From NCBI GenBank assembly GCA_034007705.1, contig JAVEQK010000003.1, positions 1 to 64,000 of the forward strand: a stretch of 64,000 bases of DNA, written 5' to 3'. Below, piece by piece: positions 51,007-58,766 of this stretch; the first letter of the stretch is position 1; each line of letters begins with the position of its first letter. The DNA comes from UBA10518 sp022837185 (GTDB lineage: Bacteria; Desulfobacterota; Desulfobulbia; Desulfobulbales; Desulfobulbaceae). The position numbers were made by a program, and so were the translations under genes. The notes beneath the pieces are model-generated. The model had not been told where the DNA came from. It made no database searches and saw only the letters and a program-made list of their open reading frames with translations.

Positions 51007-51779
51007 GCCACTTCCTCCGCCGCCAGGACCGGACCGTCTTTGCAGACATGCAGGTAGCCCCCGCCGCTGGCCGGATAGGTGCAGCCCAGGCAGGCTCCCA
51101 GTCCGCAGGCCATGTGGGTTTCCAGGGAAACCTGGCAGGCCGTGCCCGCGGCCCGGCATTTCAGGGCCACGGTGCGCATCATCGGCATGGGGCCGCACAC
51201 ATAGACCTGTTGCACTTCCTGGAGGATGTCGTCCAGCAGCTCGGTGACAAAGCCGTGGTGGCCGATGGTGCCGTCGTCGGTGGCGGTCAGCACGGCATAG
51301 CCGAGTTCGGTGAACTCTTCGGCCAGCAGCATCAACTCGGCTTGCGTTTGCGCTCCGAGCAGAACCGGAGGATTGGCGGCTTGCCTGCCGGCGCGCATGA
51401 GCCGCTCGGCCAGGAAATAGAGCGGGGCGATCCCCATCCCCCCGCCGATCAGGCAGTGCGGCCCGGCAACGGTGGTGTCAAAACCCCGGCCCAGGGGGCC
51501 GATGAGGTCAATTTCCGTGCTTTCCGAGGCGGCGGCCAGCAGCCTGGTCCCCTTGCCGATAACCTTGAACAGGATGGTGACCAGGCCGTCCCCGGTTGCC
51601 TTGTGGATGGAAAAAGGCCGGCGCAGGAGGGGATCCAGGGTTGCCCCGGCGCGGACCATGACAAACTGGCCCGGACGGGCGTGCTCAGCTATTTTCGGAG
51701 CATGCAGGGTAAGGCGGCAGACATCCGGCGTGAGCTGCTCCCGGCCTCTGACCGGTGATTTTTCCTGGAATTCTGGCAT
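50994..51779 (-). CDS. pyrK: Dihydroorotate dehydrogenase electron-transfer subunit PyrK
   Basis: A 261-aa FAD and [2Fe-2S] subunit that links PyrD to NAD+. The FAD domain shows RRPFSIHK (about 54-61), the NAD domain LIGGGMGIAPLYFLAE, and the iron-sulfur loop CGLGACLGCTYP...HVC near the C terminus (about 222-247) supplies the four ligands in the family's pattern. The start at 51779 was chosen by alignment; the ribosome site is weak. It is the first gene of pyrK-pyrD-aroD and is divergent from the prepilin peptidase, 99 bp away. Confidence 0.93.
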   Translation of the reverse strand: MPEFQEKSPVRGREQLTPDVCRLTLHAPKIAEHARPGQFVMVRAGATLDPLLRRPFSIHKATGDGLVTILFKVIGKGTRLLAAASESTEIDLIGPLGRGFDTTVAGPHCLIGGGMGIAPLYFLAERLMRAGRQAANPPVLLGAQTQAELMLLAEEFTELGYAVLTATDDGTIGHHGFVTELLDDILQEVQQVYVCGPMPMMRTVALKCRAAGTACQVSLETHMACGLGACLGCTYPASGGGYLHVCKDGPVLAAEEVAWTL

Positions 51780-51878
51780 GGAAAACACTGGGGGAATAAG
51801 GTAGTATGTTGGCTTTATATCAACCCGGCCGGTTCGGGACCGGATCGACACGCATCTTTTTCCGCCGGAGCAGACAGC

Positions 51879-52504
51879 ATGGACACCGTCTTGACAACAG
51901 CCGCCCTGGTGCTGGGCGCCGTGGTCGGCAGCTTTCTCAACGTCGTCATTCTCAGGCTGCCGGCCGAGGGGGAGTCCATCGTCTTTCCCGCCTCCCGTTG
52001 TCCCTTCTGCGGGACGCCCATCCGCTGGTATGACAATATTCCCATTCTCAGCTACCTGCTCCTGCGGGGCAGGTGCCGGGCATGCGGGCAGTCGATCTCC
52101 CTCCAGTATCCGTTGGTTGAATTGTGCATGGCCCTGCTCTCCCTGGCTTTATACACCAAGTTCGCCCTGTCCTTCGAGTTTTTTTTCTATTTTCTCTTCC
52201 TGGCGTCGCTGCTGGTCATTATTTTCATCGATTTGCGGCATCAGATCATTCCCGACGTGATCAGCCTGCCCGGCATCGCGGCCGGGTTTGCCGGAGCGTT
52301 TTTCACGTCCCAGCTCACCTGGCAGGAGTCCGGCATCGGCATCCTGGCCGGCGGAGGCCTGCTGTATGGCGTTGCCATGGGCTACCTGCTCCTGACCGGG
52401 CGGGAAGGAATGGGCGGCGGGGACGTGAAGCTGCTGGCGATGATCGGCGCGTTTCTGGGATGGCAGAGCCTCCTCTTCGTCGTTTTCGCCAGTTCGCTGG
52501 CCGG
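51879..52504 (+). CDS. pilD: Prepilin peptidase PilD/GspO, 3' end lost in gap
   Basis: The first 208 residues of a type 4 prepilin peptidase/N-methyltransferase, an inner-membrane aspartyl protease that cleaves and methylates type IV pilins or pseudopilins. Two CxxC pairs, CPFCGTP and CRACGQS, form the zinc site of the N-terminal methyltransferase domain. Catalytic aspartates lie in IDLRHQIIPD and GMGGGDVKLL. Several membrane helices follow. The gene runs into the 100-N gap at 52505, so about 40 residues are missing. No pilin gene is in the window. Confidence 0.92.
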
Positions 52505-52604
52505 NNNNNNNNNNNNNNNNNNNNNNNNNNNNNNNNNNNNNNNNNNNNNNNNNNNNNNNNNNNNNNNNNNNNNNNNNNNNNNNNNNNNNNNNNNNNNNNN
52601 NNNN
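52505..52604. other. Assembly gap (100 N) within the prepilin peptidase gene
   Basis: All bases are N, and unlike the other two gaps it is not flanked by a duplicated 127-mer. The missing sequence includes the end of pilD and the body of the minus-strand flavodoxin-like gene. Real length is unknown. Confidence 0.95.
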
Positions 52605-52703
52605 AAGGCCGTTGCTCAGCGCAAGGACAAGGTTGTTGGTCTGGCTTGAGAGGGAAAAATAGATCAGGAGGATTTTTTTTCCGGGCTCCGGGGATTGATC
52701 CAT
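52605..52703 (-). CDS. N-terminal fragment of a flavodoxin-like protein
   Basis: The first 33 codons of a minus-strand gene running into the gap. The sequence MDQSPEPGKKILLIYFSLSS then QTNNLV is the beta-1/phosphate-loop start of flavodoxin-fold proteins, here SLSSQTNN in place of SxTGNT. The ATG at 52701-52703 is preferred, with a weak ribosome site. Whether it is a flavodoxin, an FMN reductase or another member cannot be told from this piece. Confidence 0.55.
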
Positions 52704-52765
52704 GCGTCGCGAGTCTTTCGATGGGGCTTGATTTGTGTTGACGCCATAGAGCACGGCCGGCCGGC

Positions 52766-52800
52766 AAAAAAAAGCCCCCGGCCGTGACTGGCCGGGGGCT
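52766..52800 (-). terminator. Rho-independent terminator of the dsr operon
   Basis: On the minus strand AGCCCCCGGCC, loop AGTCAC, GGCCGGGGGCT (52773-52800) precedes a run of eight T (A at 52766-52773). It lies 24 bp after the dsrP stop and ends dsrMKJOP. Confidence 0.95.
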
Positions 52801-52824
52801 CTGCCGAATTTGCGTTCAGACCGC

Positions 52825-53994
52825 TCAAGCTTCCACTTCGTGTTCGACCCCCACCGCGACCTTGTACAGTATGGTGAGGACGAAAAATCCGGTGGCCCAT
52901 ACCGCGATGGTGATCATGATCTCATTGAGAGTGGGGTAGTATTCGGTTATCTCCTCCAGGGGGCTGGGCACGAAACCGCCCAGCACGAACCCGATGCCCT
53001 TGTCCAGCCACAGGCCGATAAACAGGGAGGCCGAGCCGACGGCCAGCCACAGGTCGTTTCTCCTTGTGTACGGGATGCAGAGGAGGGCGAAGCCGATGGT
53101 GGTCAGCACGACAAAGCCCCAGGAGAAGGGAACCAGGTTGTTGTACACATGGCCGCCGTGTTCCAGACCGGTGAACAGGTACAGCAGCGTATGCTGATGG
53201 CCGGGAATATCGCTGTAAAAGCCGACAAAGAATTCGAGCATCAGGAAGAAGGCGTTGATGATCGCGGCATAAATGACAATGGTGACCATCTTGTCGGTGG
53301 CTTCGCGGCCGGCGTCAAAATTGGCCACCTTTTTGAGAATGCGGCTGACGAGGATGATCAGGGCCGGTCCGGCGGCAAAGGCCGAAGCGAGGAACCGCGG
53401 GGCGATGATGGCCGAGAGCCAGAAGTGCCGTCCCGGCAGACCGCAGTACAGCATGGCGGTTACCGTATGGATGGAGATGGCGAACGGTATGGATATATAG
53501 ACGAAGAAGTATACCCATTTGGGCGGCTTGACCTGTTTGCGCTCAGCCGTGAGAATGACCCAGCCGCAGATGATGTTCAGCAGCAGGTAGCCGTTGAGCA
53601 CGATCATGTCCCAGAAGAGCATGGAATTGGGGGTGGGGAAGAAGACGACGTTCAGCATCCGCAGCGGTTGGCCGAGGTCGGCGACGATGAACATCAGGCA
53701 CATGAGGATGGAGGCAATGGCCAGGAATTCGCCGAGGATGGTTATTTTGCCGAATGCCTTGTAGTTATGGATATAGTAAGGCAGAACGAGCATCACTCCT
53801 CCCGCGGCCACCCCGACCAGGAAGGTGAAGTTTGAGATGTACAATCCCCAGGATACGTCCCGGCTCATTCCTGTCAGGCCGAGGCCGTACAGGTACTGCC
53901 GGACATAGCAGATTGCTCCGATGGCCATGAAAGCGCCGAGAAAGGCCAGCCACATCCAGTAATAGTTGTTTCCTTTGAGTGCTTTTTCAAACAT
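52825..53994 (-). CDS. dsrP: DsrP, NrfD-type membrane subunit of the DsrMKJOP complex
   Basis: A 389-aa polytopic protein of the NrfD/PsrC family with about ten helices, forming the quinone-handling membrane subunit that works with DsrO on the periplasmic face. Typical segments are GLYISNFTFLVGVAAGGVML near the N terminus and HTVTAMLYCGLPGRHFW in the middle, with conserved His and Tyr residues. The ATG at 53994 (MFEKALKG) follows GAGGAAG; the upstream 14 codons to 54036 lie within dsrO's end and are not needed. It is the last gene of the operon, followed by a strong terminator. Confidence 0.95.
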   Translation of the reverse strand: MFEKALKGNNYYWMWLAFLGAFMAIGAICYVRQYLYGLGLTGMSRDVSWGLYISNFTFLVGVAAGGVMLVLPYYIHNYKAFGKITILGEFLAIASILMCLMFIVADLGQPLRMLNVVFFPTPNSMLFWDMIVLNGYLLLNIICGWVILTAERKQVKPPKWVYFFVYISIPFAISIHTVTAMLYCGLPGRHFWLSAIIAPRFLASAFAAGPALIILVSRILKKVANFDAGREATDKMVTIVIYAAIINAFFLMLEFFVGFYSDIPGHQHTLLYLFTGLEHGGHVYNNLVPFSWGFVVLTTIGFALLCIPYTRRNDLWLAVGSASLFIGLWLDKGIGFVLGGFVPSPLEEITEYYPTLNEIMITIAVWATGFFVLTILYKVAVGVEHEVEA

Positions 53995-54001
53995 GGCTTC
54001 C

Positions 54002-54853
54002 TCATATAATAAAAAAGACTGATGGAAGGGTACCAAGCGAAGGTTTGCGCTGTATCGTGAAGTTTTCCTTCAGTACCCGTCTGATTTCCGAGTCGGCATC
54101 GTTGAGATCGCCGAAATACATGGCCCCTGTATTTCCGGTGGCTTCCACGCAGGCTGGAATCTGGCCCCGGCCCAGGCGCTCGACACAGAAATTGCATTTT
54201 TCCACAACACCGCGCATCCGGGTGGGAAACTGGCGGTTGAGATTATTCATGTCCAGACCCTGGCGGGGGTCGCGCCAGTTGAAGGATCGGGCCCCGTAGG
54301 GACAGCCGGCCATGCAGAAGCGGCAGCCGATGCAGCGATGGTAGTCCATTTCAACGATGCCGTCTTCATTCCTGAAGGTGGCCTTGGTCGGACAAACCCG
54401 GACACAAGGGGGGTTGTCGCAATGATTGCACAACACGAGGACCGGGTTCTGCTCCAACTCCTCATCGCGATAATAGTGGCTGTGTTCGGTAAAGGCGTTC
54501 GTATAGGGAGTTTGCCATATCCACTTTATTTCTTCCTTCCTGTCCGGAAAATGCGGGACATTGTGGACGGTATGACAGGCCCTGACGCATTCCTTGGCCA
54601 GTTCGGGGTATTGATTGAATTTCCGCACATCGATGACCATGCCGTATCGCTTGCCGGTACCTGCCGCGGCCTGAGAGTGCCCGGCTGCGGCGGCCTGCTG
54701 GCCGCCGGCCCCACCTTGAGCGCCGGTTGCGGATGCCCTGGCCTGGACGGGATGCGAGCCGGAGACAAGGCGATCGAACACCGCCGGAGCACCAAGACCA
54801 GCTAGGGTGGAGATGCCGGCAATCTTGAGGAATTCTCTTCTCTTTTTGTCCAT
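54002..54853 (-). CDS. dsrO: DsrO, periplasmic iron-sulfur subunit of DsrMKJOP
   Basis: A 283-aa Tat-exported ferredoxin-like protein. The Tat motif KKRREFLKIAGIS opens the chain, followed by a Ala/Gly/Gln-rich linker that is longer than usual (about 42-70). Iron-sulfur motifs are CNHCDNPPCVRVCP, CIGCRFCMAGCP and CNFC...GQIPAC, giving three or four clusters as in NrfC/PsrB. It transfers electrons between DsrJ haems and the DsrP quinone site. The gene lies 7 bp before dsrP and 19 bp after dsrJ. Confidence 0.95.
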   Translation of the reverse strand: MDKKRREFLKIAGISTLAGLGAPAVFDRLVSGSHPVQARASATGAQGGAGGQQAAAAGHSQAAAGTGKRYGMVIDVRKFNQYPELAKECVRACHTVHNVPHFPDRKEEIKWIWQTPYTNAFTEHSHYYRDEELEQNPVLVLCNHCDNPPCVRVCPTKATFRNEDGIVEMDYHRCIGCRFCMAGCPYGARSFNWRDPRQGLDMNNLNRQFPTRMRGVVEKCNFCVERLGRGQIPACVEATGNTGAMYFGDLNDADSEIRRVLKENFTIQRKPSLGTLPSVFFII

Positions 54854-54872
54854 CAGTATCTATCCTCCTTGG

Positions 54873-55250
54873 TTACTCAGTCTCGACAGGAGCCAGATGG
54901 CAGTCCCAGCAGTAGGGACTCACCGCGGTGTACACATGGCAGGTATCGCAGAATTTGACCTTGCTCTTGTGACACTCCATGCAGGTATTCTGCAGGGTCT
55001 TCTGAAACATTCTCCCATCCACTTCGAAATACGCGCGGTCATCGTCACGGATAACCTCATCCCGCCACTGGTTCAACAGTTGCATATGCTTCGCGCGAAT
55101 TTCCGCAGCCGGCTGGACGCACTGCTTGGAGTCCTTGGGCAGTTCCGGTTTCGGCACTTCCCCGGCATCACCGTGGTTGTACCAGATGGGAAATGTGATA
55201 ATCAGGACGAATATGATCAGTCCCGGTATGATTTTTCCACTATCGTACAT
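54873..55250 (-). CDS. dsrJ: DsrJ, triheme cytochrome c of DsrMKJOP
   Basis: A 125-aa membrane-anchored triheme cytochrome. An uncleaved N-terminal helix (about 7-23, IIPGLIIFVLIITFPIW) anchors it, and CMECH, CDTCH and CWDCH at the C-terminal half bind three haems. One DsrJ haem in other organisms has an unusual His/Cys ligation; the extra Cys here is C44 in DSKQCVQP. It sits in the periplasm between DsrO and the outside electron donors. It lies 27 bp after dsrK. Confidence 0.94.
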   Translation of the reverse strand: MYDSGKIIPGLIIFVLIITFPIWYNHGDAGEVPKPELPKDSKQCVQPAAEIRAKHMQLLNQWRDEVIRDDDRAYFEVDGRMFQKTLQNTCMECHKSKVKFCDTCHVYTAVSPYCWDCHLAPVETE

Positions 55251-55277
55251 CGATGTTCCTCCACTTATGCCAGAGAA

Positions 55278-56909
55278 TTAGAGTAAAGTCCGCAGACCGT
55301 CATCCAGTTCCTGCCGCTGTTCGCCTTCCAGCACCAGGGAGTTGCCCACCAGTTCCGACAGGCCGCATACCCGCACCTCGGGCACCCAGTAGCTCACCAG
55401 GGAGGTGAGAGTCGCCCGGTCGATGGCGCACACGCAGCCAAGGGTGTTAACCCCGTGCTTGTCGGCCACGTACCGGACGGCGTTCGCCCGCGGCAGGCCG
55501 GAGCGCATCCTCAGCTCCATGATTTCATCGGTGTTGAGGCCGGTGCCGGAGCCGCAGCAGAAGGTCTGCTCGCGGATGCAGTTTTCCGGCATTTCGTACC
55601 AGTTGTCGACCACGTTGTCCAGGATGTAGCGCGGCTCCTCCAGCAGGCCCATGGCCCGGGCCGGGTTGCAGGAGTCATGAAAGGTGGCGATGACGTGGTC
55701 GTTGCGGCTCTTGTCGATCTTCAGTTTGTTGTGCTTCATCAGGTCGGCGGTGAATTCGCTGATATGGACCATCTTTGTCGAGGCCGCGTTGTCGAACACC
55801 GTGCCGGTGATCGGGGACTTGGGCACCTCGAGGAAATCGGCCGGGCCGTTCATGGTGTCCATGTACTGGTGCACGACCCGCCACATGTGGCCGCACTCGC
55901 CGCCGAGGATGTACTTGACGCCGAGCCGCTTGGCCTCGGCGTACATCTTGGCGTTGAGCTTCTTCATGGTCTCGTTGTTGGTGAACAGGCCGAAGTTGCC
56001 GCCCTCGGAGGCATAGGTCGACCAGGTGTAGTCCAGGCCGATATGGTGGAACAGGATCAGGTAGCCCATGGCGGTGTACAGGCCGGGCTCGGCAAAGACG
56101 TCCGCTGACGGGGTGATGAAGAGGATTTCGGCGCCCTTGCGGTTGAAGGTCGGCTCCACCTTGACCCCGGTCAGATTTTCTATATCATCGCACAGGAAAC
56201 TGACGTTGTCCTTGAAGGTGTGGGGCTGCAGTCCCATGTGGTTGCCGGTCCGGTTGGAGTTGGCCGCCGGCTCCTGGATCCAGTTGATCCCGATGCCCAC
56301 CAGGTGCAGCAGTTCCCGCAGGATGATCGTCACCTCGGCGGTGTCGATGCCGTAGGGGCAGAAGACCGAGCAGCGGCGGCACTCGGTGCACTGGTAGGCG
56401 TACATGAACCATTCCTTGATCACGTCGATGGTCAGTTCGCGGGCCCCGGCCATTTTGCCGAACAGTTTGCCGGCCAGGGTGAAATCGTTGCGGTAGATCG
56501 ACCGCAGCAGTTCCGCCCGCATAACCGGCATGTTTTTCGGGTCGCCGGTGCCGAGGTAGAAGTGGCACTTGTCGGCACAGGCGCCGCAGCGGACGCAGCA
56601 GTCCATGAAGATCTTCAGGGAGCGGAACTTGTCCAGCCGCTCCTTGAGGCCGTTCATGATGATTTCCTTCCAGTTTTCCGGAAGTTTCCAGTCCTCGTCC
56701 ACCGGCGACCATTCCCTGGCATTGGGAAAGTGCAGGCCACTCTGCTTGTTCAGGTAGTTGACTATATCGACCTTGCCCGGATAGGCAAAGTTTCCCGGCT
56801 TGAACTTCACCGGCATTTCCATCCAGTCCCTGGTCGGATAGGCGCCGGTCATCAGCGACGGGCCCTGAACAACACTCTTTGCTAATTTGTCAACCTTTAC
56901 TACTGCCAT
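55278..56909 (-). CDS. dsrK: DsrK, HdrD-like iron-sulfur subunit of DsrMKJOP
   Basis: A 543-aa cytoplasmic subunit related to heterodisulfide reductase HdrD. Two ferredoxin motifs, CVRCGACADKCHF (about 101-113) and CTECRRCSVFCPYG (about 172-185), precede a catalytic CCG domain with DSCNPARAMG (about 407-416) and FCCGSGTGLN (about 450-459) that binds a special [4Fe-4S] cluster. It is thought to reduce the DsrC trisulfide or disulfide. The gene lies 34 bp after dsrM. Confidence 0.96.
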   Translation of the reverse strand: MAVVKVDKLAKSVVQGPSLMTGAYPTRDWMEMPVKFKPGNFAYPGKVDIVNYLNKQSGLHFPNAREWSPVDEDWKLPENWKEIIMNGLKERLDKFRSLKIFMDCCVRCGACADKCHFYLGTGDPKNMPVMRAELLRSIYRNDFTLAGKLFGKMAGARELTIDVIKEWFMYAYQCTECRRCSVFCPYGIDTAEVTIILRELLHLVGIGINWIQEPAANSNRTGNHMGLQPHTFKDNVSFLCDDIENLTGVKVEPTFNRKGAEILFITPSADVFAEPGLYTAMGYLILFHHIGLDYTWSTYASEGGNFGLFTNNETMKKLNAKMYAEAKRLGVKYILGGECGHMWRVVHQYMDTMNGPADFLEVPKSPITGTVFDNAASTKMVHISEFTADLMKHNKLKIDKSRNDHVIATFHDSCNPARAMGLLEEPRYILDNVVDNWYEMPENCIREQTFCCGSGTGLNTDEIMELRMRSGLPRANAVRYVADKHGVNTLGCVCAIDRATLTSLVSYWVPEVRVCGLSELVGNSLVLEGEQRQELDDGLRTLL

Positions 56910-56943
56910 AGTTATATCCTTTTCACCTTATATCCATGCCGGA

Positions 56944-57960
56944 CTATTCGGCTTTTGGGGGCAACTCTTTTTCCACCGGTATATCGTTCTCGACCATAAA
57001 CTCCCTGAATTCATCCTCGTAGCCCGCGTACGAATGCGGCTTGATGTCGGGGTTCCACGGGTTGATATGCCGCCGCATCCTGGAGTCGTTGGCCAGGTTC
57101 CTGGTCGGGCTGAGGAAGACACCGCCCATGTGCATCAGCTTGCTGTACGGAAAATAGGCAAGCAGTACGCTGACAAGGAAAAGGTGAATATAGAAGAGAG
57201 AGTTGATTTCAGCCTGGATGATGGGCTGGAAGGTGGCCAGGCCGACGGCCAGCCGCTTGATCGCCACGATGTCGACGTCGGTGCGGAAGTAGAAGCGCAT
57301 CAGGATGCCGGTTACCGCTATGCCGAAGATCAGGAACAGGGGGAAATAGTCATTGGCCAGGGACAGGTACCTCATGTGGCGGGTGATGAGGCGCCGGCCG
57401 AACAGAAACACCAGGCCGAGAATGATGGTGGCATCAGTCATGTACATGCCCGGCGAGCCGATCTGCAGGATGCCGTCGCCGAACTCGATGGCCTGGATGA
57501 GCCAGGGCACCGGCTCGAGAAACAGCCGCATATGGCGCAGAACGATGACCAGGAAGCTGTAATGGAAGATAATGGCGAACAGCCAGATCCATTTGCTGGA
57601 TTCGTAGGTCAGCTTCGGTCCGTCATGGATTTCCGCCTTGGTGTGGCGCCAGAGAGAGCGGAAAAGGACGATCTCCAGGAACATCCTGGCCACGACCTGG
57701 GAGGTGTTGGTCGGCGCTTCCAGCTTGTTGTGCTTGATCCAGGGCAGCGAATACCCCTGGCCGCATGTGGTCGGAATTCTGAACGGGACCGGCGATTTGG
57801 CCCACTGGACGACCCGGTAGCAGAATCCAATGATGAATGTCGCTATGGCCAGGTACGGTATGACGATACCGAAAAGGTACTGCATGCCGGGTATGCTGGA
57901 CCCGAGCCATGCAATCAACACCAGGGCGATGACTGCCGCCAATGGGAAGGTGTACTTCAT
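56944..57960 (-). CDS. dsrM: DsrM, cytochrome b membrane subunit of DsrMKJOP
   Basis: A 338-aa NarI/HdrE-like membrane protein with about six helices binding two b haems. Conserved histidines lie in AIIFHYSFLVIVLRHMRLF and YIHLFLVSVLLAYFPYSKLMH. It moves electrons between menaquinol and DsrK. The start at 57960 follows GAGGGAG (minus strand). A hairpin pair ending in T residues lies between it and the RsbRD_N gene, so dsrM either has its own promoter or is subject to read-through control. Confidence 0.96.
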   Translation of the reverse strand: MKYTFPLAAVIALVLIAWLGSSIPGMQYLFGIVIPYLAIATFIIGFCYRVVQWAKSPVPFRIPTTCGQGYSLPWIKHNKLEAPTNTSQVVARMFLEIVLFRSLWRHTKAEIHDGPKLTYESSKWIWLFAIIFHYSFLVIVLRHMRLFLEPVPWLIQAIEFGDGILQIGSPGMYMTDATIILGLVFLFGRRLITRHMRYLSLANDYFPLFLIFGIAVTGILMRFYFRTDVDIVAIKRLAVGLATFQPIIQAEINSLFYIHLFLVSVLLAYFPYSKLMHMGGVFLSPTRNLANDSRMRRHINPWNPDIKPHSYAGYEDEFREFMVENDIPVEKELPPKAE

Positions 57961-58015
57961 TTATCACTCCCTCGCATCAGATTAAACGGAATGGCGCAAA
58001 AATATTGCGAAACCC

Positions 58016-58071
58016 CACAAAAACCGGCAGCCCCCTCTGCTGCCGGCTCCAAGCCGGCGGCAGAGCCGCCG
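58016..58071 (-). terminator. Terminator or attenuator between the RsbRD_N gene and dsrM
   Basis: On the minus strand two hairpins follow each other: CGGCGGC/GCCGCCG (58055-58071) and CCGGCAGC/GCTGCCGG (58024-58046), the latter followed by five T. This fits an intrinsic terminator after the RsbRD_N gene, or an attenuator that sets dsrM expression. Confidence 0.6.
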
Positions 58072-58090
58072 TCTTGTTGTATATACTCGG

Positions 58091-58624
58091 TCAGTTATGT
58101 TTTTCCGGATCCTTCCGCCTTTCCCGCAGCATGGCTGAAACGCAGGGCGTATCCGTTAAAACATAACTTCCGCTTTTCAGTTCTTTTATCCGGACCTGGT
58201 GCAACTGGTCCCGGCATTGTGCGTACTTGTCAAAGGCAGCCAAGGCAATCCGGTCGATTTCAAGATCGAGTTGCTGGAGCTCCGGCACCAGAGATCGGGT
58301 GTTTGTGTCCTCGGACAAAACCTGCCGGATGACCCATTTTAATTCAAGAAACGGCACAACCGCCTGGGAAGGAGAGAAATCCTGAACCGCGCGTATCCGG
58401 ATAACCTTGTCCAGATGGGGGGAGTAGTCTTCCGGCCTGGAGCCGCTGAGAAGGAGTTCCAGCACCCCGGTGAGCCCGGCGCGTATATTGGAACCTATGG
58501 GGTTGGCTATCTGATCGCGGGATTGCTTGAAGAATGCTGACGAGTCGTAGGTATCCAGTGTTCGGGCTATCCAGACAGAGAGGATTTTCTTTTTCTTTTC
58601 CTGCAGCGCGTCAGATAGATTCAT
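58091..58624 (-). CDS. RsbRD_N-domain protein upstream of dsrMKJOP
   Basis: A 177-aa protein with an RsbRD N-terminal-type helical domain (haem/globin-like fold of stressosome proteins), shown by ILSVWIARTLDTYDSS (about 17-32) and FLELKWVIRQVL (about 95-106). No STAS domain follows, and no cofactor is evident. Such genes occur directly upstream of dsrMKJOP in other sulfate reducers, so it may sense redox state or gas for the complex; the role is not established. The ATG at 58624 is preferred over an upstream TTG at 58633. It is separated from dsrM by the hairpins. Confidence 0.75.
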   Translation of the reverse strand: MNLSDALQEKKKKILSVWIARTLDTYDSSAFFKQSRDQIANPIGSNIRAGLTGVLELLLSGSRPEDYSPHLDKVIRIRAVQDFSPSQAVVPFLELKWVIRQVLSEDTNTRSLVPELQQLDLEIDRIALAAFDKYAQCRDQLHQVRIKELKSGSYVLTDTPCVSAMLRERRKDPEKHN

Positions 58625-58766
58625 TGCCCGCAATTTTATTGAGAATAAATGTTAGTGAATGAATGACTATTCATAGAGTAAGAACTCTCTATCATGCCTG
58701 AAACATCTTTTCAACAAAAAATTGAACAGCACATTCCATGAACAGGCTGTCCATATACTTATACTG

